Assembly: GCF_046299575.1 (NCBI RefSeq)
Contig: NZ_JBKBHX010000005.1
Location: 1 to 64,000 of the forward strand
Length of the DNA: 64,000 nt
Source of the DNA: Thermaurantimonas sp046299575
GTDB taxonomy: Bacteria; Bacteroidota; Bacteroidia; Flavobacteriales; Schleiferiaceae
Direction of reading: 5' to 3'
Shown: positions 46,016-56,072 of the stretch, piece by piece
Layout of the letters: every line of letters starts with the position of its first letter
How positions within the stretch are numbered: the first letter of the stretch is position 1
Made by a program: the position numbers and the translations under genes
Notes under the pieces: generated by a model
Seen by the model: only the letters and a program-made list of their open reading frames with translations
Told to the model about the DNA's origin: nothing
Databases searched by the model: none

Positions 46016-48727
46016 ATGAATACAGCTATTGTAGTAGTCAGCATGGCCCTTTACTTAAGCTTGCTCTTTGGCATAGCTGCATTCATTGACCGTCGAAAAA
46101 CCCTAGCTGTATTGCTTTCCTCCAGTCCTTATGTTTATTCATTAAGCTTAGCCGTGTATTGTACCGGCTGGACATACTTCGGATCAGTAGGCCGTGCTGC
46201 GAGCGGCAGTTTAGATTTTTTAACCATTTACCTCGGCCCCACATTGGTAGCTGTAACGATGCCTGTGGTGTATAAGAAAATGCTCAGAATAAGCAAATCA
46301 CTAAAAATCAACACTGTTTCTGATTTTATCACAACCCGATACGGCAAAGGAGTAGCCACAGGAAACTTAGTTGCTCTACTTACCGTACTGGGCATAGTGC
46401 CCTACATCGCTTTACAAATCCGGGCTATTTCCTTGGGCTACCAGGCAATAACGGCTTATGATACATCACCTAACCCATTGCCAATCGTGCGAGATCCGGC
46501 CCTTTATTTAACTGCATTACTTGGGCTGTTCACTGTGCTTTTTGCCACTCGTCGCATCGCTACATCAGAAAAGAATGACGGTCTTGTCGTTACAATAGCC
46601 TTCGAATCGCTCATTAAGCTCTTGGCCTTTTTAATTGTAGGTTTGTTTGTAACTTTCTATGCCTTCGAACCGGGAATTGACGGTCAGCTCAGCGATATAG
46701 AGCGGTATTTTTCGAATTCGGATACAGAGGATTCAACGGAATATTTCAGCTGGTTTGCTATGATGGTGTTTTCAGCCCTCGCTTTTTTGATGCTTCCTCG
46801 CCAATTTGAAATGGGTATTGTGGAAAACGACAACGAAGGCCAACTGGACAAAGCCGCGTGGCTTTTTCCTCTCTACCTAATGCTTATCAATTTATTCGTA
46901 GTGCCCATTGCTGCAGCAGGTAATAAATGGCTGCCCGATCAAAATGCTGAATTGTACATTCTATCCCTTCCCATGAAATTTGATATGCCTGGATTGGCAC
47001 TTTTTACTTTCATCGGCGGTTTCTCGGCAGCTACAGGTATGATTATCGTTAGTACGGCTGCACTTAGCCGAATGCTTAGCAACAATATTTTAATTCCGGC
47101 ATTTATTCGCAATGAAGGGTTAAAAAAACTCTTCCCGGCAGAGAATCGAATTCCCATCTACACCCGCCGTTTCTCAATCATCGCCATACTTGCTTTGGCA
47201 TTTTTGTATTATCGGTTTTTATCGGGTAAATATTCCCTGGTATCAATCGGGCTAATCTCTTTTGCCGCAGTATCGCAGTTTGCAGTAAGTGCTATAGGGG
47301 GTATGTACTGGAAGCAAGCTAACAAACGTGGTGCTATTGGTGGTTTAATCGCTGGCTTTTTCATTTGGTTTTACATTCTCTTGCTGCCATCTTTCGTTTC
47401 ACCAGAAATTCTGAAAGTATTTGAAGCTGGTTTGGCTTCTGTGGGATTAGGCTTTCTCTCGCCACAGCAGTTTATGGGAATGTCGAACATTTCGCCTATA
47501 GGCGTTGCATTTTTTTGGAGTATGCTGTTCAATGTCGGGCTGTTTATTGTACTTTCCTTGCGATATAAACCTGATTTATCAGAGGTTAATCAGGCTGAAA
47601 TTTTTACTCAGATTTTTAAATATGGCTCAGCCGTCGAACAGTCAGTTGTGTGGAAGGGCTCGGTAAAGGTGCGCGATGTGCGGCAGCTGTTGGATCGATT
47701 CCTTGGCAAGCACCAAACCGATGCCATCATTCGCCAGTTTGTTTACCGATACAACGATATTTCTGTGATCGATGATTCACCAGCCGATGCGCGACTTGTA
47801 AATTATGCTGAGAAATCGCTTGCTGCCGTAATCGGAAGCAGCTCTGCACGACTGCTTATCAGCTCAATTGCAAGAGAAGAAAAAATCACCCTCGATGAGG
47901 TGGTTGAAATTTTAAAAGAATCGCAAGAACTTATTAGACTTAACAAAGAACTCAGACGTGCCTCCGAACAACTGCAAAAAGCTACTACCGAACTACAAAA
48001 AGCCAACAAAAGACTTCGGGAACAAGACGAACGAAAAGATGAGTTTCTGTATACGGTAACGCACGAATTGCGTACCCCACTTACTGCTATTAAATCGCTG
48101 GTTGAAATTTTATGTGAGAATCAGGACCTGCCTGATGACCTAAGACAACAGTACCTCACTACCATTAGTCGCGAAACTGACCGAATGAGCCGCCTCATCG
48201 CTCAAGTCTTAGATCTCGAAAACTTCGAAAGCGGAAAACACAAGCTGGAAATTGATAAATTTGACATTAGTGAGGTTATTCAGGAATGTGTTCATAGTTT
48301 AGAAGAAATTTTCAACCAGAAAAAAATCACCATTCGTACTGATTTAGCGCGTCTGCCCGATATATGGGGCGATCGCGACCGAATTACTCAAGTAATTCTA
48401 AACTTGCTAAGCAATGCGATCAAACACTGTCCACCTGAAAAAGGCGAAATTTTTATTTCTGGATATGTAATTGACAATCAGATTAAAATCAATATTTCAG
48501 ACAATGGACCGGGCGTAAAGCCAGAGCTTCGTCAAGTGATTTTTGAAAAATTTTATCAAGCCCCAAACCAAACTATTCGTAAGCCAAAAGGTTCAGGTCT
48601 CGGATTAGCAATTAGTAAAAAAATCATTCAACTGCATCACGGACGCATTTGGGTAGAAGATTCAGACCAACTCCCAGGTGCTCGGTTTTGCATTACCTTA
48701 CCTATTCATTTTCAACATTATGAATAA
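46016..48727 (+). CDS. Symporter-domain sensor histidine kinase (CbrA-like)
   Basis: 903 residues. Residues 1-520 form a complete sodium:solute symporter-like domain with about 13 helices (VYCTGWTYFGSVGRAASGSL near 47, SRMLSNNILIPAF). A linker and coiled coil (LNKELRRASEQLQKATTEL) lead to the kinase: H-box FLYTVTHELRTPLTAIKSL, N-box VILNLLSNAIKH, ISDNGPGV and GSGLGLAISKKI. The layout matches CbrA, where the transporter domain may sense or carry a nutrient. It overlaps the receiver gene by 8 bases. It probably senses the substrate of the adjacent symporter. Confidence 0.9.
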   Translation: MNTAIVVVSMALYLSLLFGIAAFIDRRKTLAVLLSSSPYVYSLSLAVYCTGWTYFGSVGRAASGSLDFLTIYLGPTLVAVTMPVVYKKMLRISKSLKINTVSDFITTRYGKGVATGNLVALLTVLGIVPYIALQIRAISLGYQAITAYDTSPNPLPIVRDPALYLTALLGLFTVLFATRRIATSEKNDGLVVTIAFESLIKLLAFLIVGLFVTFYAFEPGIDGQLSDIERYFSNSDTEDSTEYFSWFAMMVFSALAFLMLPRQFEMGIVENDNEGQLDKAAWLFPLYLMLINLFVVPIAAAGNKWLPDQNAELYILSLPMKFDMPGLALFTFIGGFSAATGMIIVSTAALSRMLSNNILIPAFIRNEGLKKLFPAENRIPIYTRRFSIIAILALAFLYYRFLSGKYSLVSIGLISFAAVSQFAVSAIGGMYWKQANKRGAIGGLIAGFFIWFYILLLPSFVSPEILKVFEAGLASVGLGFLSPQQFMGMSNISPIGVAFFWSMLFNVGLFIVLSLRYKPDLSEVNQAEIFTQIFKYGSAVEQSVVWKGSVKVRDVRQLLDRFLGKHQTDAIIRQFVYRYNDISVIDDSPADARLVNYAEKSLAAVIGSSSARLLISSIAREEKITLDEVVEILKESQELIRLNKELRRASEQLQKATTELQKANKRLREQDERKDEFLYTVTHELRTPLTAIKSLVEILCENQDLPDDLRQQYLTTISRETDRMSRLIAQVLDLENFESGKHKLEIDKFDISEVIQECVHSLEEIFNQKKITIRTDLARLPDIWGDRDRITQVILNLLSNAIKHCPPEKGEIFISGYVIDNQIKINISDNGPGVKPELRQVIFEKFYQAPNQTIRKPKGSGLGLAISKKIIQLHHGRIWVEDSDQLPGARFCITLPIHFQHYE

Positions 48728-49142
48728 TTCTGTCATTAAAATTTTGATTGTTGACGACGAACCTGCCATTATTATGTCACTTGACTTTCTTATTCGAAAG
48801 GCGGGTTATCAACTTTTTATTGCGCGCAACGGACAGGAAGCACTTGATATAGCTGCTAATGAACATCCACATATTGCTGTGCTCGACATTATGATGCCTG
48901 ATGTAGATGGTTTCGAGGTATGCCGTCGCATCAAAACACAACCTGACACTGCCGATGTGCGCGTTATTTTTCTATCAGCAAAAAGCAAGCAAGAAGATAT
49001 CGAGCGCGGTTTGGCAATGGGGGCTGATTTTTACATCACTAAACCCTTCTCAAACAAACATTTGATGGAAAAAATCAAGCTACTCGCCGATGCTATCCAA
49101 CATGAACAAGCTGAAGATCAACATAAAAACGGAAAACTTTAA
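48720..49142 (+). CDS. Single-domain response regulator
   Basis: 140 residues, receiver domain only. ILIVDDEPAIIMSL (acidic pair), VLDIMMPDVDGFEV (phospho-acceptor Asp near residue 58), FLSAKSKQEDIERG (Ser in the Thr/Ser position) and YITKPFS (Lys) are all present. No DNA-binding domain follows; the tail is polar and short. It overlaps the kinase by 8 bases and is surely its partner. Output must pass through another protein, possibly the InsA-like DNA-binding protein at the head of the locus (inference). The ORF's earlier start at 48678 is less likely. Confidence 0.9.
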   Translation: MNNSVIKILIVDDEPAIIMSLDFLIRKAGYQLFIARNGQEALDIAANEHPHIAVLDIMMPDVDGFEVCRRIKTQPDTADVRVIFLSAKSKQEDIERGLAMGADFYITKPFSNKHLMEKIKLLADAIQHEQAEDQHKNGKL

Positions 49143-49149
49143 TAAGTAA

Positions 49150-49172
49150 CCCCAAAAACCCCCAAAACCATG
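49150..49172 (+). promoter_or_regulatory. Leader motif variant at the acs start
   Basis: CCCCAAAAACCCCCAAAACC then ATG, a variant of the leader at the porin and DUF4212 genes. Confidence 0.5.
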
Positions 49173-51089
49173 ATGAACTTTCGAATATCATCGCCCGAAC
49201 AGTACGAAGTAGCCTACCGCCGAAGCGTAGAAGATCCTGAAGGTTTCTGGGATCAAATTGCAAAGGAGTATCACTGGTTTGAACCCTGGCACAAAACCCT
49301 CGAATGGGAATTTTATACGCCTTCGGTCAAGTGGTTTATAGGAGGTAAAACCAACATAACGTACAACTGCCTCGACCGCCACTTAAAAAAACGCGGAAAT
49401 AAACTCGCCCTCATCTGGGAACCCAACGATCCTAAAGAAAAATTTGTGCGCCTCACGTATCGCGAGCTCTATGAACGCGTGAATCAATACGCCAATGTGC
49501 TAAAACGCAACGGTATAAAAAAAGGAGACCGTGTAGCGATATACATGCCCATGATTCCGGAGTTGGCCATAGCTGTGTTGGCATGTGCGCGCATAGGCGC
49601 TGTCCATTCCGTGGTCTTTGCAGGCTTCTCTGCAGTATCGCTGGCTGACCGGATCAAAGATGCCGGCGCTGTAGCCGTACTCACCAGCGACGGCCTAAAC
49701 CGAGGTGCCAAACAAATACCGGTAAAACGCGTCGTTGACGAAGCCATCTCTATGGGATGCGACACCGTTAAACGCGTAATTGTAACTGAACGCCTTGGCT
49801 GGGCAGTGAATATGGTCGAAGGTCGAGACGTGTGGTTACATGAGGAGCTACAACACGTCAGTAAAGAATGCCCGCCCGAGCCAATGGATTCTGAAGACAT
49901 GCTCTTTATCCTTTACACCTCAGGCTCTACCGGTAAGCCAAAAGGTGTGGTACACACTGTGGGCGGCTACATGGTCTATGCCGGCTACACCTTCTTAAAC
50001 GCCTTTCAATACGAAGAGTCTGACGTCTTCTGGTGTACGGCTGATGTAGGCTGGATAACCGGGCACACTTACCTCATCTATGGCCCACTGCTCAACGGGG
50101 CTACTACCCTTATGTTTGAAGGCATACCTACTTATCCCGACGCTGGTCGCTTCTGGCAAGTTATCGATAAATACGGCGTTAACATTTTCTATACGGCTCC
50201 TACAGCCATACGGTCGCTAATGGCTGCCGGACTTGATCACGTACTGTCCTACTCGCTCGACTCTTTGCGTGTACTTGGCTCTGTGGGCGAGCCCATTAAC
50301 GAAGAAGCCTGGAACTGGTACTACATCCACGTGGGCAAGGAGCGCTGCCCGGTAATAGATACCTGGTGGCAGACGGAGACAGGTGGCATCATGATCTCTG
50401 CCCTTGCAGGCATTTCTAAATTAAAGCCTGCCCATGCTGGCCAACCATTGCCAGGCATTCAACCTGTTTTACTAGATGCCGATGGTCGCGAAATCGAAGG
50501 TAACGACGTGGAAGGCTACCTCTGTATCAAGCACCCCTGGCCAAGCATGCTTCGCACTACCTTCGGCGATCACGAGCGCTGTCGTCAAACCTATTTTTCA
50601 GCCTTTAAAGGATATTATTTTACTGGTGACGGTGCCCGTCGCGATGAAAATGGTCTCTATCGCATCATTGGACGCGTAGATGATGTGATTAACGTAAGCG
50701 GCCATCGTTTTGGTACAGCTGAAATTGAAAATGCAATTAATCTCTGCAAAAAGGTTGTAGAATCAGCCGTAGTTGGCTATCCGCACGAAATTAAAGGCCA
50801 AGGCATTTATGCCTTTGTAGTAACAGCCGAGCCGGTAACAAATCCAGATCTGGTAGAAGCTGAAATCATCGAATCGGTAGTAGCGGCTATTGGTAAAATC
50901 GCCCGACCAGACAAAATTCAATTTGTATCAGGCTTGCCAAAAACGCGCTCCGGCAAGATTATGCGTCGCATCCTGCGCAAGGTGGCTGAAGGCGACGTCA
51001 GCAATCTGGGCGATACAACTACCCTACTCGATCCGGCAGTAGTCGATGAGATCATTGAAGGAGCGAAAATGGTGAAAGTAAGTCAATAA
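49170..51089 (+). CDS. acs: Acetate-CoA ligase
   Basis: 639 residues, the normal Acs length. Motifs: YTSGSTGKPKGVVHT (P-loop) near 250, FWCTADVGWITGHTYLIYGPL near 275, DTWWQTETGG near 398, YFTGDGARRDENGLYRIIGRVDD near 485, and the catalytic Lys in PKTRSGKIMRRILRK near 593. It makes acetyl-CoA through acetyl-AMP. The locus as a whole (porin, symporter, sensor, ligase) is therefore most simply an acetate uptake and activation system. A second ATG follows immediately; either could be used. Confidence 0.95.
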   Translation: MMNFRISSPEQYEVAYRRSVEDPEGFWDQIAKEYHWFEPWHKTLEWEFYTPSVKWFIGGKTNITYNCLDRHLKKRGNKLALIWEPNDPKEKFVRLTYRELYERVNQYANVLKRNGIKKGDRVAIYMPMIPELAIAVLACARIGAVHSVVFAGFSAVSLADRIKDAGAVAVLTSDGLNRGAKQIPVKRVVDEAISMGCDTVKRVIVTERLGWAVNMVEGRDVWLHEELQHVSKECPPEPMDSEDMLFILYTSGSTGKPKGVVHTVGGYMVYAGYTFLNAFQYEESDVFWCTADVGWITGHTYLIYGPLLNGATTLMFEGIPTYPDAGRFWQVIDKYGVNIFYTAPTAIRSLMAAGLDHVLSYSLDSLRVLGSVGEPINEEAWNWYYIHVGKERCPVIDTWWQTETGGIMISALAGISKLKPAHAGQPLPGIQPVLLDADGREIEGNDVEGYLCIKHPWPSMLRTTFGDHERCRQTYFSAFKGYYFTGDGARRDENGLYRIIGRVDDVINVSGHRFGTAEIENAINLCKKVVESAVVGYPHEIKGQGIYAFVVTAEPVTNPDLVEAEIIESVVAAIGKIARPDKIQFVSGLPKTRSGKIMRRILRKVAEGDVSNLGDTTTLLDPAVVDEIIEGAKMVKVSQ

Positions 51090-51121
51090 ATCCTTTTTAT
51101 TGACTGAACATCAAACAATTA

Positions 51122-51157
51122 AAAAAAAAGGCCGTCGCTTTTTGACGGCCTTTTCTC
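51122..51157. terminator. Bidirectional intrinsic terminator
   Basis: GGCCGTC (51130-51136) pairs with GACGGCC (51144-51150), with A and T runs on either side, between convergent acs and dnaE. Confidence 0.87.
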
Positions 51158-51220
51158 TTTTAATGCAGTATTCGTATCATAAAACAGTAATCTTATCTGT
51201 ATCAGTATTAAATTTTTCTT

Positions 51221-54200
51221 TCAATTCAAAAACACCTTTATATCCGGTATTTGCGAAAGCTCATACACTACAGCCCGATTGATTTTTACTTTCAACTTCG
51301 AAAGGGTTTGAACGCTAATTCCCGAATTATCGTCTTCGATGATGAAGCGCAAGAGTTTGTCCCCAGGATTTTTAGAAAGGGTTTTGTAAACGCTCGAAAC
51401 CACCTCTTCTTCTAAACTCTCCGGTTTCACATAGATGTTCAGTCGCTGTGCTTTAGCACTTAGTTCTGTTACAGGCTCAATGTTGATAATATCGATATAA
51501 GGTTGACCAATCTGACCATCATTTCTTTGGTAGGGAGGTTTTACAAGTGCAGTAACCATCACTACTTGAGCATTTTGTACAAAGTGACCAAACTTATTGT
51601 ATGCTTGACTGCGCAGTCTGAACGTATATGTACCCTCGTAATCCATGAGCTCGAAACGACAGGTACGTTCGCCGTTTCTATCCTCATCAAGGATGTAATT
51701 GTTTACCATTCCAAGCACCCGTATTTCCTGGTTTATAAAATTTTCAAGCTCAGCCAACGCTGAGGTAGTGGTATTGGCAAAGCTTTGAAATTCAATTCTG
51801 TAATCGTCTAAGGGATGCCCTGTGAGATATAAGCCATTGATTTCAGCTTCGCGTTGTAGGGCGTAGTAAGTAGTCCACGGCTCTATAGTAGGTATAGGGG
51901 GCTTCTGAATGCTTTCGCTCATCAAATCGCCGAAAAGCGACATCTGTGCCTGCGCCATCGCACTTTTAAAGGACTGGCCGTACTTTAATAAAGTTTCAAT
52001 GAACGACTTGCCATCGCCTCCCTCAAAGAATGTTGCTCTATGACATTCTGAAAAGTCGTCAAACGCTCCACCTAAAGCAAGCGATTCCATCACCTTCTTG
52101 TTGATTGTGCGCTGATCCACCCTTTCTACAAAGTCAAAGATGGACTTAAATGAACCGCCTTTTTGGCGCTCTTCGATGATGTTTTGTGCAGCGCCTTCGC
52201 CCACACCCTTCATTCCAGCCAATCCAAAGCGTATTTCGCCGTTGGCGTTTACTGAAAAGTTCATATCACTTTCATTTACACTCGGGCCGAGAATAGGAAT
52301 TTTATGCCGTCGACAGTCTTCCATGTAGAAGCTGATGGTCTTTACGTCGTTTTGGTAATGCGTAATGGTAGATGCCATAAACTCTGCCGGATAATGTGCC
52401 TTTAGAAAGGCCGTTTGCACAGCCAGCACAGCATAGCAAGTAGCATGTGACTTATTGAATGCATAGGAAGCAAAGGCCTCCCAGTCGGTCCAGATTTTTT
52501 CCAGCTTTTCTATCGGAAATCCTTTGGCTGTGGCTTGGTCGATAAACTTAGGCTTCATCTTGTCGAGCACAGCTTTTTGTTTCTTACCCATTGCCTTGCG
52601 CAGTACATCTGCCTCGCCTTTGGTAAAGCCAGCTAACTTTTGTGAAAGCAGCATCACCTGCTCTTGATATACAGTTACGCCATAGGTCTCACGCAGGTAC
52701 TCCTCCATTTCAGGCAGATCGTACTCGATAGGTTTACGGCCGTGCTTGCGATCGATAAAGTCAGGGATGTATTCCATCGGACCAGGTCTGTAAAGGGCAA
52801 CCATGGCAATGATGTCTTCGAAAGTGTTAGGACGCAACTGACGCAAGTACTTCTGCATGCCTGGCGATTCCAGCTGAAATACTCCTATGGTATCACCTGT
52901 TTGAAAAATGCGCTCATAAGTAATAGGGTCATCGAGTGGAATCTGATCGGGATCGATGTCGATGCCAATGCGTTTTTTAATCATCCGGCAGGCATCTTTT
53001 ATGATAGTCAGGGTTTTAAGCCCAAGGAAGTCCATCTTCAGCAAGCCAGCAGATTCCACAATGTTGTTGTCAAACTGCGTACACCACATGTCCGAATCCT
53101 TGGCACGGGCCACCGGCACCAGGTTGCGCACATCAGTTGGTGTGATGATTACGCCACAAGCATGTATTCCCGTGTTGCGCAGTGCACCTTCGAGCTTCTC
53201 GGCCATGCGTAGCACTTTGCCTTCTAGCTTTTCAGAGTTGTAGAGTTGTCTTATCTCCAGTGCACCGGGCAGTTCGTTGCCACGCAACCGATCTCTGAGG
53301 TCTTTTTCGTCGATTTTAAACAATTCGCTCAGTGAGAGGGAGGAAGGTACTTTCTTCGAAAGCGCATTCACCTCTGCCGGCGAAAGACCCAGCACGCGAC
53401 CACAGTCGCGTACTGAGCTCTTTGCCGCCATAGTGCCATAGGTGATTATCTGGGCCACTTGATTGGCTCCGTATTTATCAATTACATATTTGATCACTTT
53501 TTCCCGGCCTTCGTCGTCAAAGTCGGTATCGATATCAGGTAAGCTCACACGCTCCGGATTAAGAAAACGCTCGAAGAGCAAGTTGTACTTTATGGGGTCC
53601 ACATTAGTGATGCCTATGCAATATGCCACTGCCGAACCGGCTGCCGAACCTCTCCCCGGCCCCACGATAACGCCCATCTCACGCGCTGCACGGCAGAAGT
53701 CGCTCACAATCAAAAAGTATCCCGGATACCCGGTCTTCTCAATGGTTTCGAGCTCAAAGTCGAGCCTCTCGCGTATTTCGTCGGTTAAAACAGGATAGCG
53801 CTTTTTGGCACCTTCGTATGTCAAATAGCGCAAGTAGCGATTTTCACCTCGCTTACCACCGTCTTTTTCGTCTTCCGGATCTTTGAAATCATCCGGTATC
53901 TCAAATTTTGGCAGAAGCACCTCGCGCTTCAGATCGTAATTCTCTACCTTTTCGGCAATCTCAGCCAGATTGTACAGAGCTTCAGGCACATCCGCGTACA
54001 ACTCAGCCATCTCCTCTGGTGAGCGGAAGTAGTACGAGTTTACCGTGTAGCCAAAGCGAAACCCCCTACCCTTGCCAATCGGATCCGAAACCAGATTTCC
54101 ATCGCGCACACAAATCAGCGCGTCGAGCAGTTCAAATTCATCGGGGTTCAAGTAATAGTTGTTGTTTGTCGCCACCACCTTTACCCCGTGCTCGCGCGCT

Positions 54201-55546
54201 AACTCGAGTAATATTTGGTTTACGTGTTGCTCCTCGTCCAATCCATGGCGATTCAGCTGTACGTAAAAATCTTCGCCAAACTGCTCTTTCCACCACAGTA
54301 AAGCCTCTTCAGCGGCCTTTTTTCCTTGGCTTAAAATCAGTTGAGGAATCTCGCCTTGCAGCGTTCCCGACAAGGCAATCAGATGATCTTTGTACTGCGT
54401 AATGTGCTTTTTGTCAATGCGCGGGTTGTAGTAGAATCCCTCTGTATTTGCGATCGAAACCAGCTTCGAAAGATTTGCATAGCCAGCTTTGTTCTTAGCA
54501 TAGAGTACAATGCGCGGATTGCGTTCTTGGTATCCTTTGGCAGCCAGATCGTTCACCAGTTCGAGTTCACAACCGATTACACCTTTTATTTTTTGGTTTT
54601 CGGCCCGGCTGGCATTTACCTCATTTAGTTTCGACACAAACTGAAATGCCGCCATCATATTTCCTGTGTCGGCTATTCCCACTGCGGGCAGATTCATTTC
54701 AGCCACCTTTTGTACCAAATCACTCACCTCAATGGTCGATGAGAGAATGGAAAAACGCGTCTTGTTGAAAAGGTGAAAAAATCCTCCCAACTTTCCGGCA
54801 TCCATAGCAGCTACTGGCGCCCACTCAACTGTCGCAGGTGTTGATGATACTTCAGCACTTGCCTTTTTCAAGCTCTGGTGCTTGATCCCCCACAGCGCAA
54901 AGGGCTGAGGTTTATGCTTAATGAATTCATTTAAAAAGCCCTTTGCCTTATTCAGCTGAAGCTCAGAGTAGTGCTTGCGACGAATTAGCTCGAAAAAACA
55001 ACGAGCCGTAGCCTCTACATCGGCCGTAGCATTGTGTGCCTCTGCAAAGGTTTCACCAAACAAGTAGTAATACAGCTCAGTCAAGTTCGGAAACTTAAAC
55101 TTCCCTCCTTTTCCGCCGGGCAACTTGGTCAGTAGAGCCGTTGCTTCGTCACAGGTATCCAGCCGCTTTTTAGAGGTGAGCAGCTCATAGTTATACCCAT
55201 ATCTGTAGAGCTCTGAGGCAATCACATTGATGTCAAACTGCAGGTTGTGCCCGGCGATCACATCCGCCTTTGCCACTACTTCCAGAAATTTCTGGTACAC
55301 TTCACTGGCAGGTCTTCCCACCTTTCGGGCTAATTCAGTAGAAATACCGTGCACCTGTTCTGCATCGTAGGGCACCTCCCAATTGTCAGGACTCACGATA
55401 ATGCCCTCGTGCTCCAGCAGATTGCCCCATTCGTCATGAAGCTGCCATGCGATCTGCACTACACGCGGCCAATTATCGAGCTGCGTAATCGGCGCGTCCC
55501 AACGCTTTGGGAATCCAGTTGTTTCAGAATCGAAAATAAGAAACAT
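51221..55546 (-). CDS. dnaE: DNA polymerase III alpha subunit with N-terminal exonuclease domain
   Basis: 1,441 residues. Residues 1-190: DEDD-type 3'-5' exonuclease (FLIFDSETTGFPKRWD, VIAGHNLQFDINV, EAHNATADVEATARCF). From about 245: a PHP domain whose usual HxHxxYS motif is replaced by FFHLFNKTRFSIL, and TDHGNM by IADTGNM, so metal binding there is probably lost. Polymerase: GPGRGSAAGSAVAYCI and the catalytic PDIDTDFDDEGREKV, plus VALYRPGPMEYI and ETYGVTVYQEQVM. An OB fold lies near 1290 (IRVLGMVNNYI). Proofreading may be carried by the fused domain. It is the replicative polymerase; beta- and tau-binding regions were not examined closely. Confidence 0.95.
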   Translation of the reverse strand: MFLIFDSETTGFPKRWDAPITQLDNWPRVVQIAWQLHDEWGNLLEHEGIIVSPDNWEVPYDAEQVHGISTELARKVGRPASEVYQKFLEVVAKADVIAGHNLQFDINVIASELYRYGYNYELLTSKKRLDTCDEATALLTKLPGGKGGKFKFPNLTELYYYLFGETFAEAHNATADVEATARCFFELIRRKHYSELQLNKAKGFLNEFIKHKPQPFALWGIKHQSLKKASAEVSSTPATVEWAPVAAMDAGKLGGFFHLFNKTRFSILSSTIEVSDLVQKVAEMNLPAVGIADTGNMMAAFQFVSKLNEVNASRAENQKIKGVIGCELELVNDLAAKGYQERNPRIVLYAKNKAGYANLSKLVSIANTEGFYYNPRIDKKHITQYKDHLIALSGTLQGEIPQLILSQGKKAAEEALLWWKEQFGEDFYVQLNRHGLDEEQHVNQILLELAREHGVKVVATNNNYYLNPDEFELLDALICVRDGNLVSDPIGKGRGFRFGYTVNSYYFRSPEEMAELYADVPEALYNLAEIAEKVENYDLKREVLLPKFEIPDDFKDPEDEKDGGKRGENRYLRYLTYEGAKKRYPVLTDEIRERLDFELETIEKTGYPGYFLIVSDFCRAAREMGVIVGPGRGSAAGSAVAYCIGITNVDPIKYNLLFERFLNPERVSLPDIDTDFDDEGREKVIKYVIDKYGANQVAQIITYGTMAAKSSVRDCGRVLGLSPAEVNALSKKVPSSLSLSELFKIDEKDLRDRLRGNELPGALEIRQLYNSEKLEGKVLRMAEKLEGALRNTGIHACGVIITPTDVRNLVPVARAKDSDMWCTQFDNNIVESAGLLKMDFLGLKTLTIIKDACRMIKKRIGIDIDPDQIPLDDPITYERIFQTGDTIGVFQLESPGMQKYLRQLRPNTFEDIIAMVALYRPGPMEYIPDFIDRKHGRKPIEYDLPEMEEYLRETYGVTVYQEQVMLLSQKLAGFTKGEADVLRKAMGKKQKAVLDKMKPKFIDQATAKGFPIEKLEKIWTDWEAFASYAFNKSHATCYAVLAVQTAFLKAHYPAEFMASTITHYQNDVKTISFYMEDCRRHKIPILGPSVNESDMNFSVNANGEIRFGLAGMKGVGEGAAQNIIEERQKGGSFKSIFDFVERVDQRTINKKVMESLALGGAFDDFSECHRATFFEGGDGKSFIETLLKYGQSFKSAMAQAQMSLFGDLMSESIQKPPIPTIEPWTTYYALQREAEINGLYLTGHPLDDYRIEFQSFANTTTSALAELENFINQEIRVLGMVNNYILDEDRNGERTCRFELMDYEGTYTFRLRSQAYNKFGHFVQNAQVVMVTALVKPPYQRNDGQIGQPYIDIINIEPVTELSAKAQRLNIYVKPESLEEEVVSSVYKTLSKNPGDKLLRFIIEDDNSGISVQTLSKLKVKINRAVVYELSQIPDIKVFLN

Positions 55547-55661
55547 ATGAAAGTCAGTATTTTTTATGTTTAAATTTGAAAATCAATTATTTCGATTAAA
55601 ATAATGCATTGCCACAACAACCATCAGAAAGATTTTTCAACACCTGTTAAATCTCTTTTTC

Positions 55662-55849
55662 TTTTGGGCGTGCCCCTCACTCCATTCGCTTCGCTCAGTC
55701 GTTCGGGTCGGGCTATCCGCTCATATTCGCCTTGCACGTGGGCGCAGCACTATCTGGGCGGTGTTGTCTGCCCTTCGGGCCAGCCAGCCACTCCCAGAGT
55801 GCTGCAGCCCACACGCTGCGGCTCATATCCGCTCCTATCCCTCACGCAT
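55662..55849 (+). repeat. GC-rich dispersed intergenic element, class A copy 2
   Basis: After a T-rich tract, TTTTGGGCGTGCCCC leads to GGTCGGGCTATCCGCTCAT and ATTCGCCTTGCA, then a variable centre, then GCGGCTCATATCCGCTCC and TATCCCTCACGCA, all shared with the copy at 2711-2912. It lies between the dnaE start and the mscS-like stop. Bases 55850-56072 hold nothing I can name. Confidence 0.82.
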
Positions 55850-56072
55850 AAATAGCTTTTCTATTATATTCTTATGCAAACACTACACATTCTATTTCTA
55901 TGGCACTCAAGTCACACAAATTTCAGTTATCCACCCAGGCTTCATTTTTTAATACCTAAAAAACTCCAAAAAGCCCCACTTACACAACTCAAAACTCTAT
56001 CTGCTTCGTATTTATCGGTGTATTAAAACCTTCCAACAGTAAACAATCCTTAACCTCATAAGCCACCTTATT

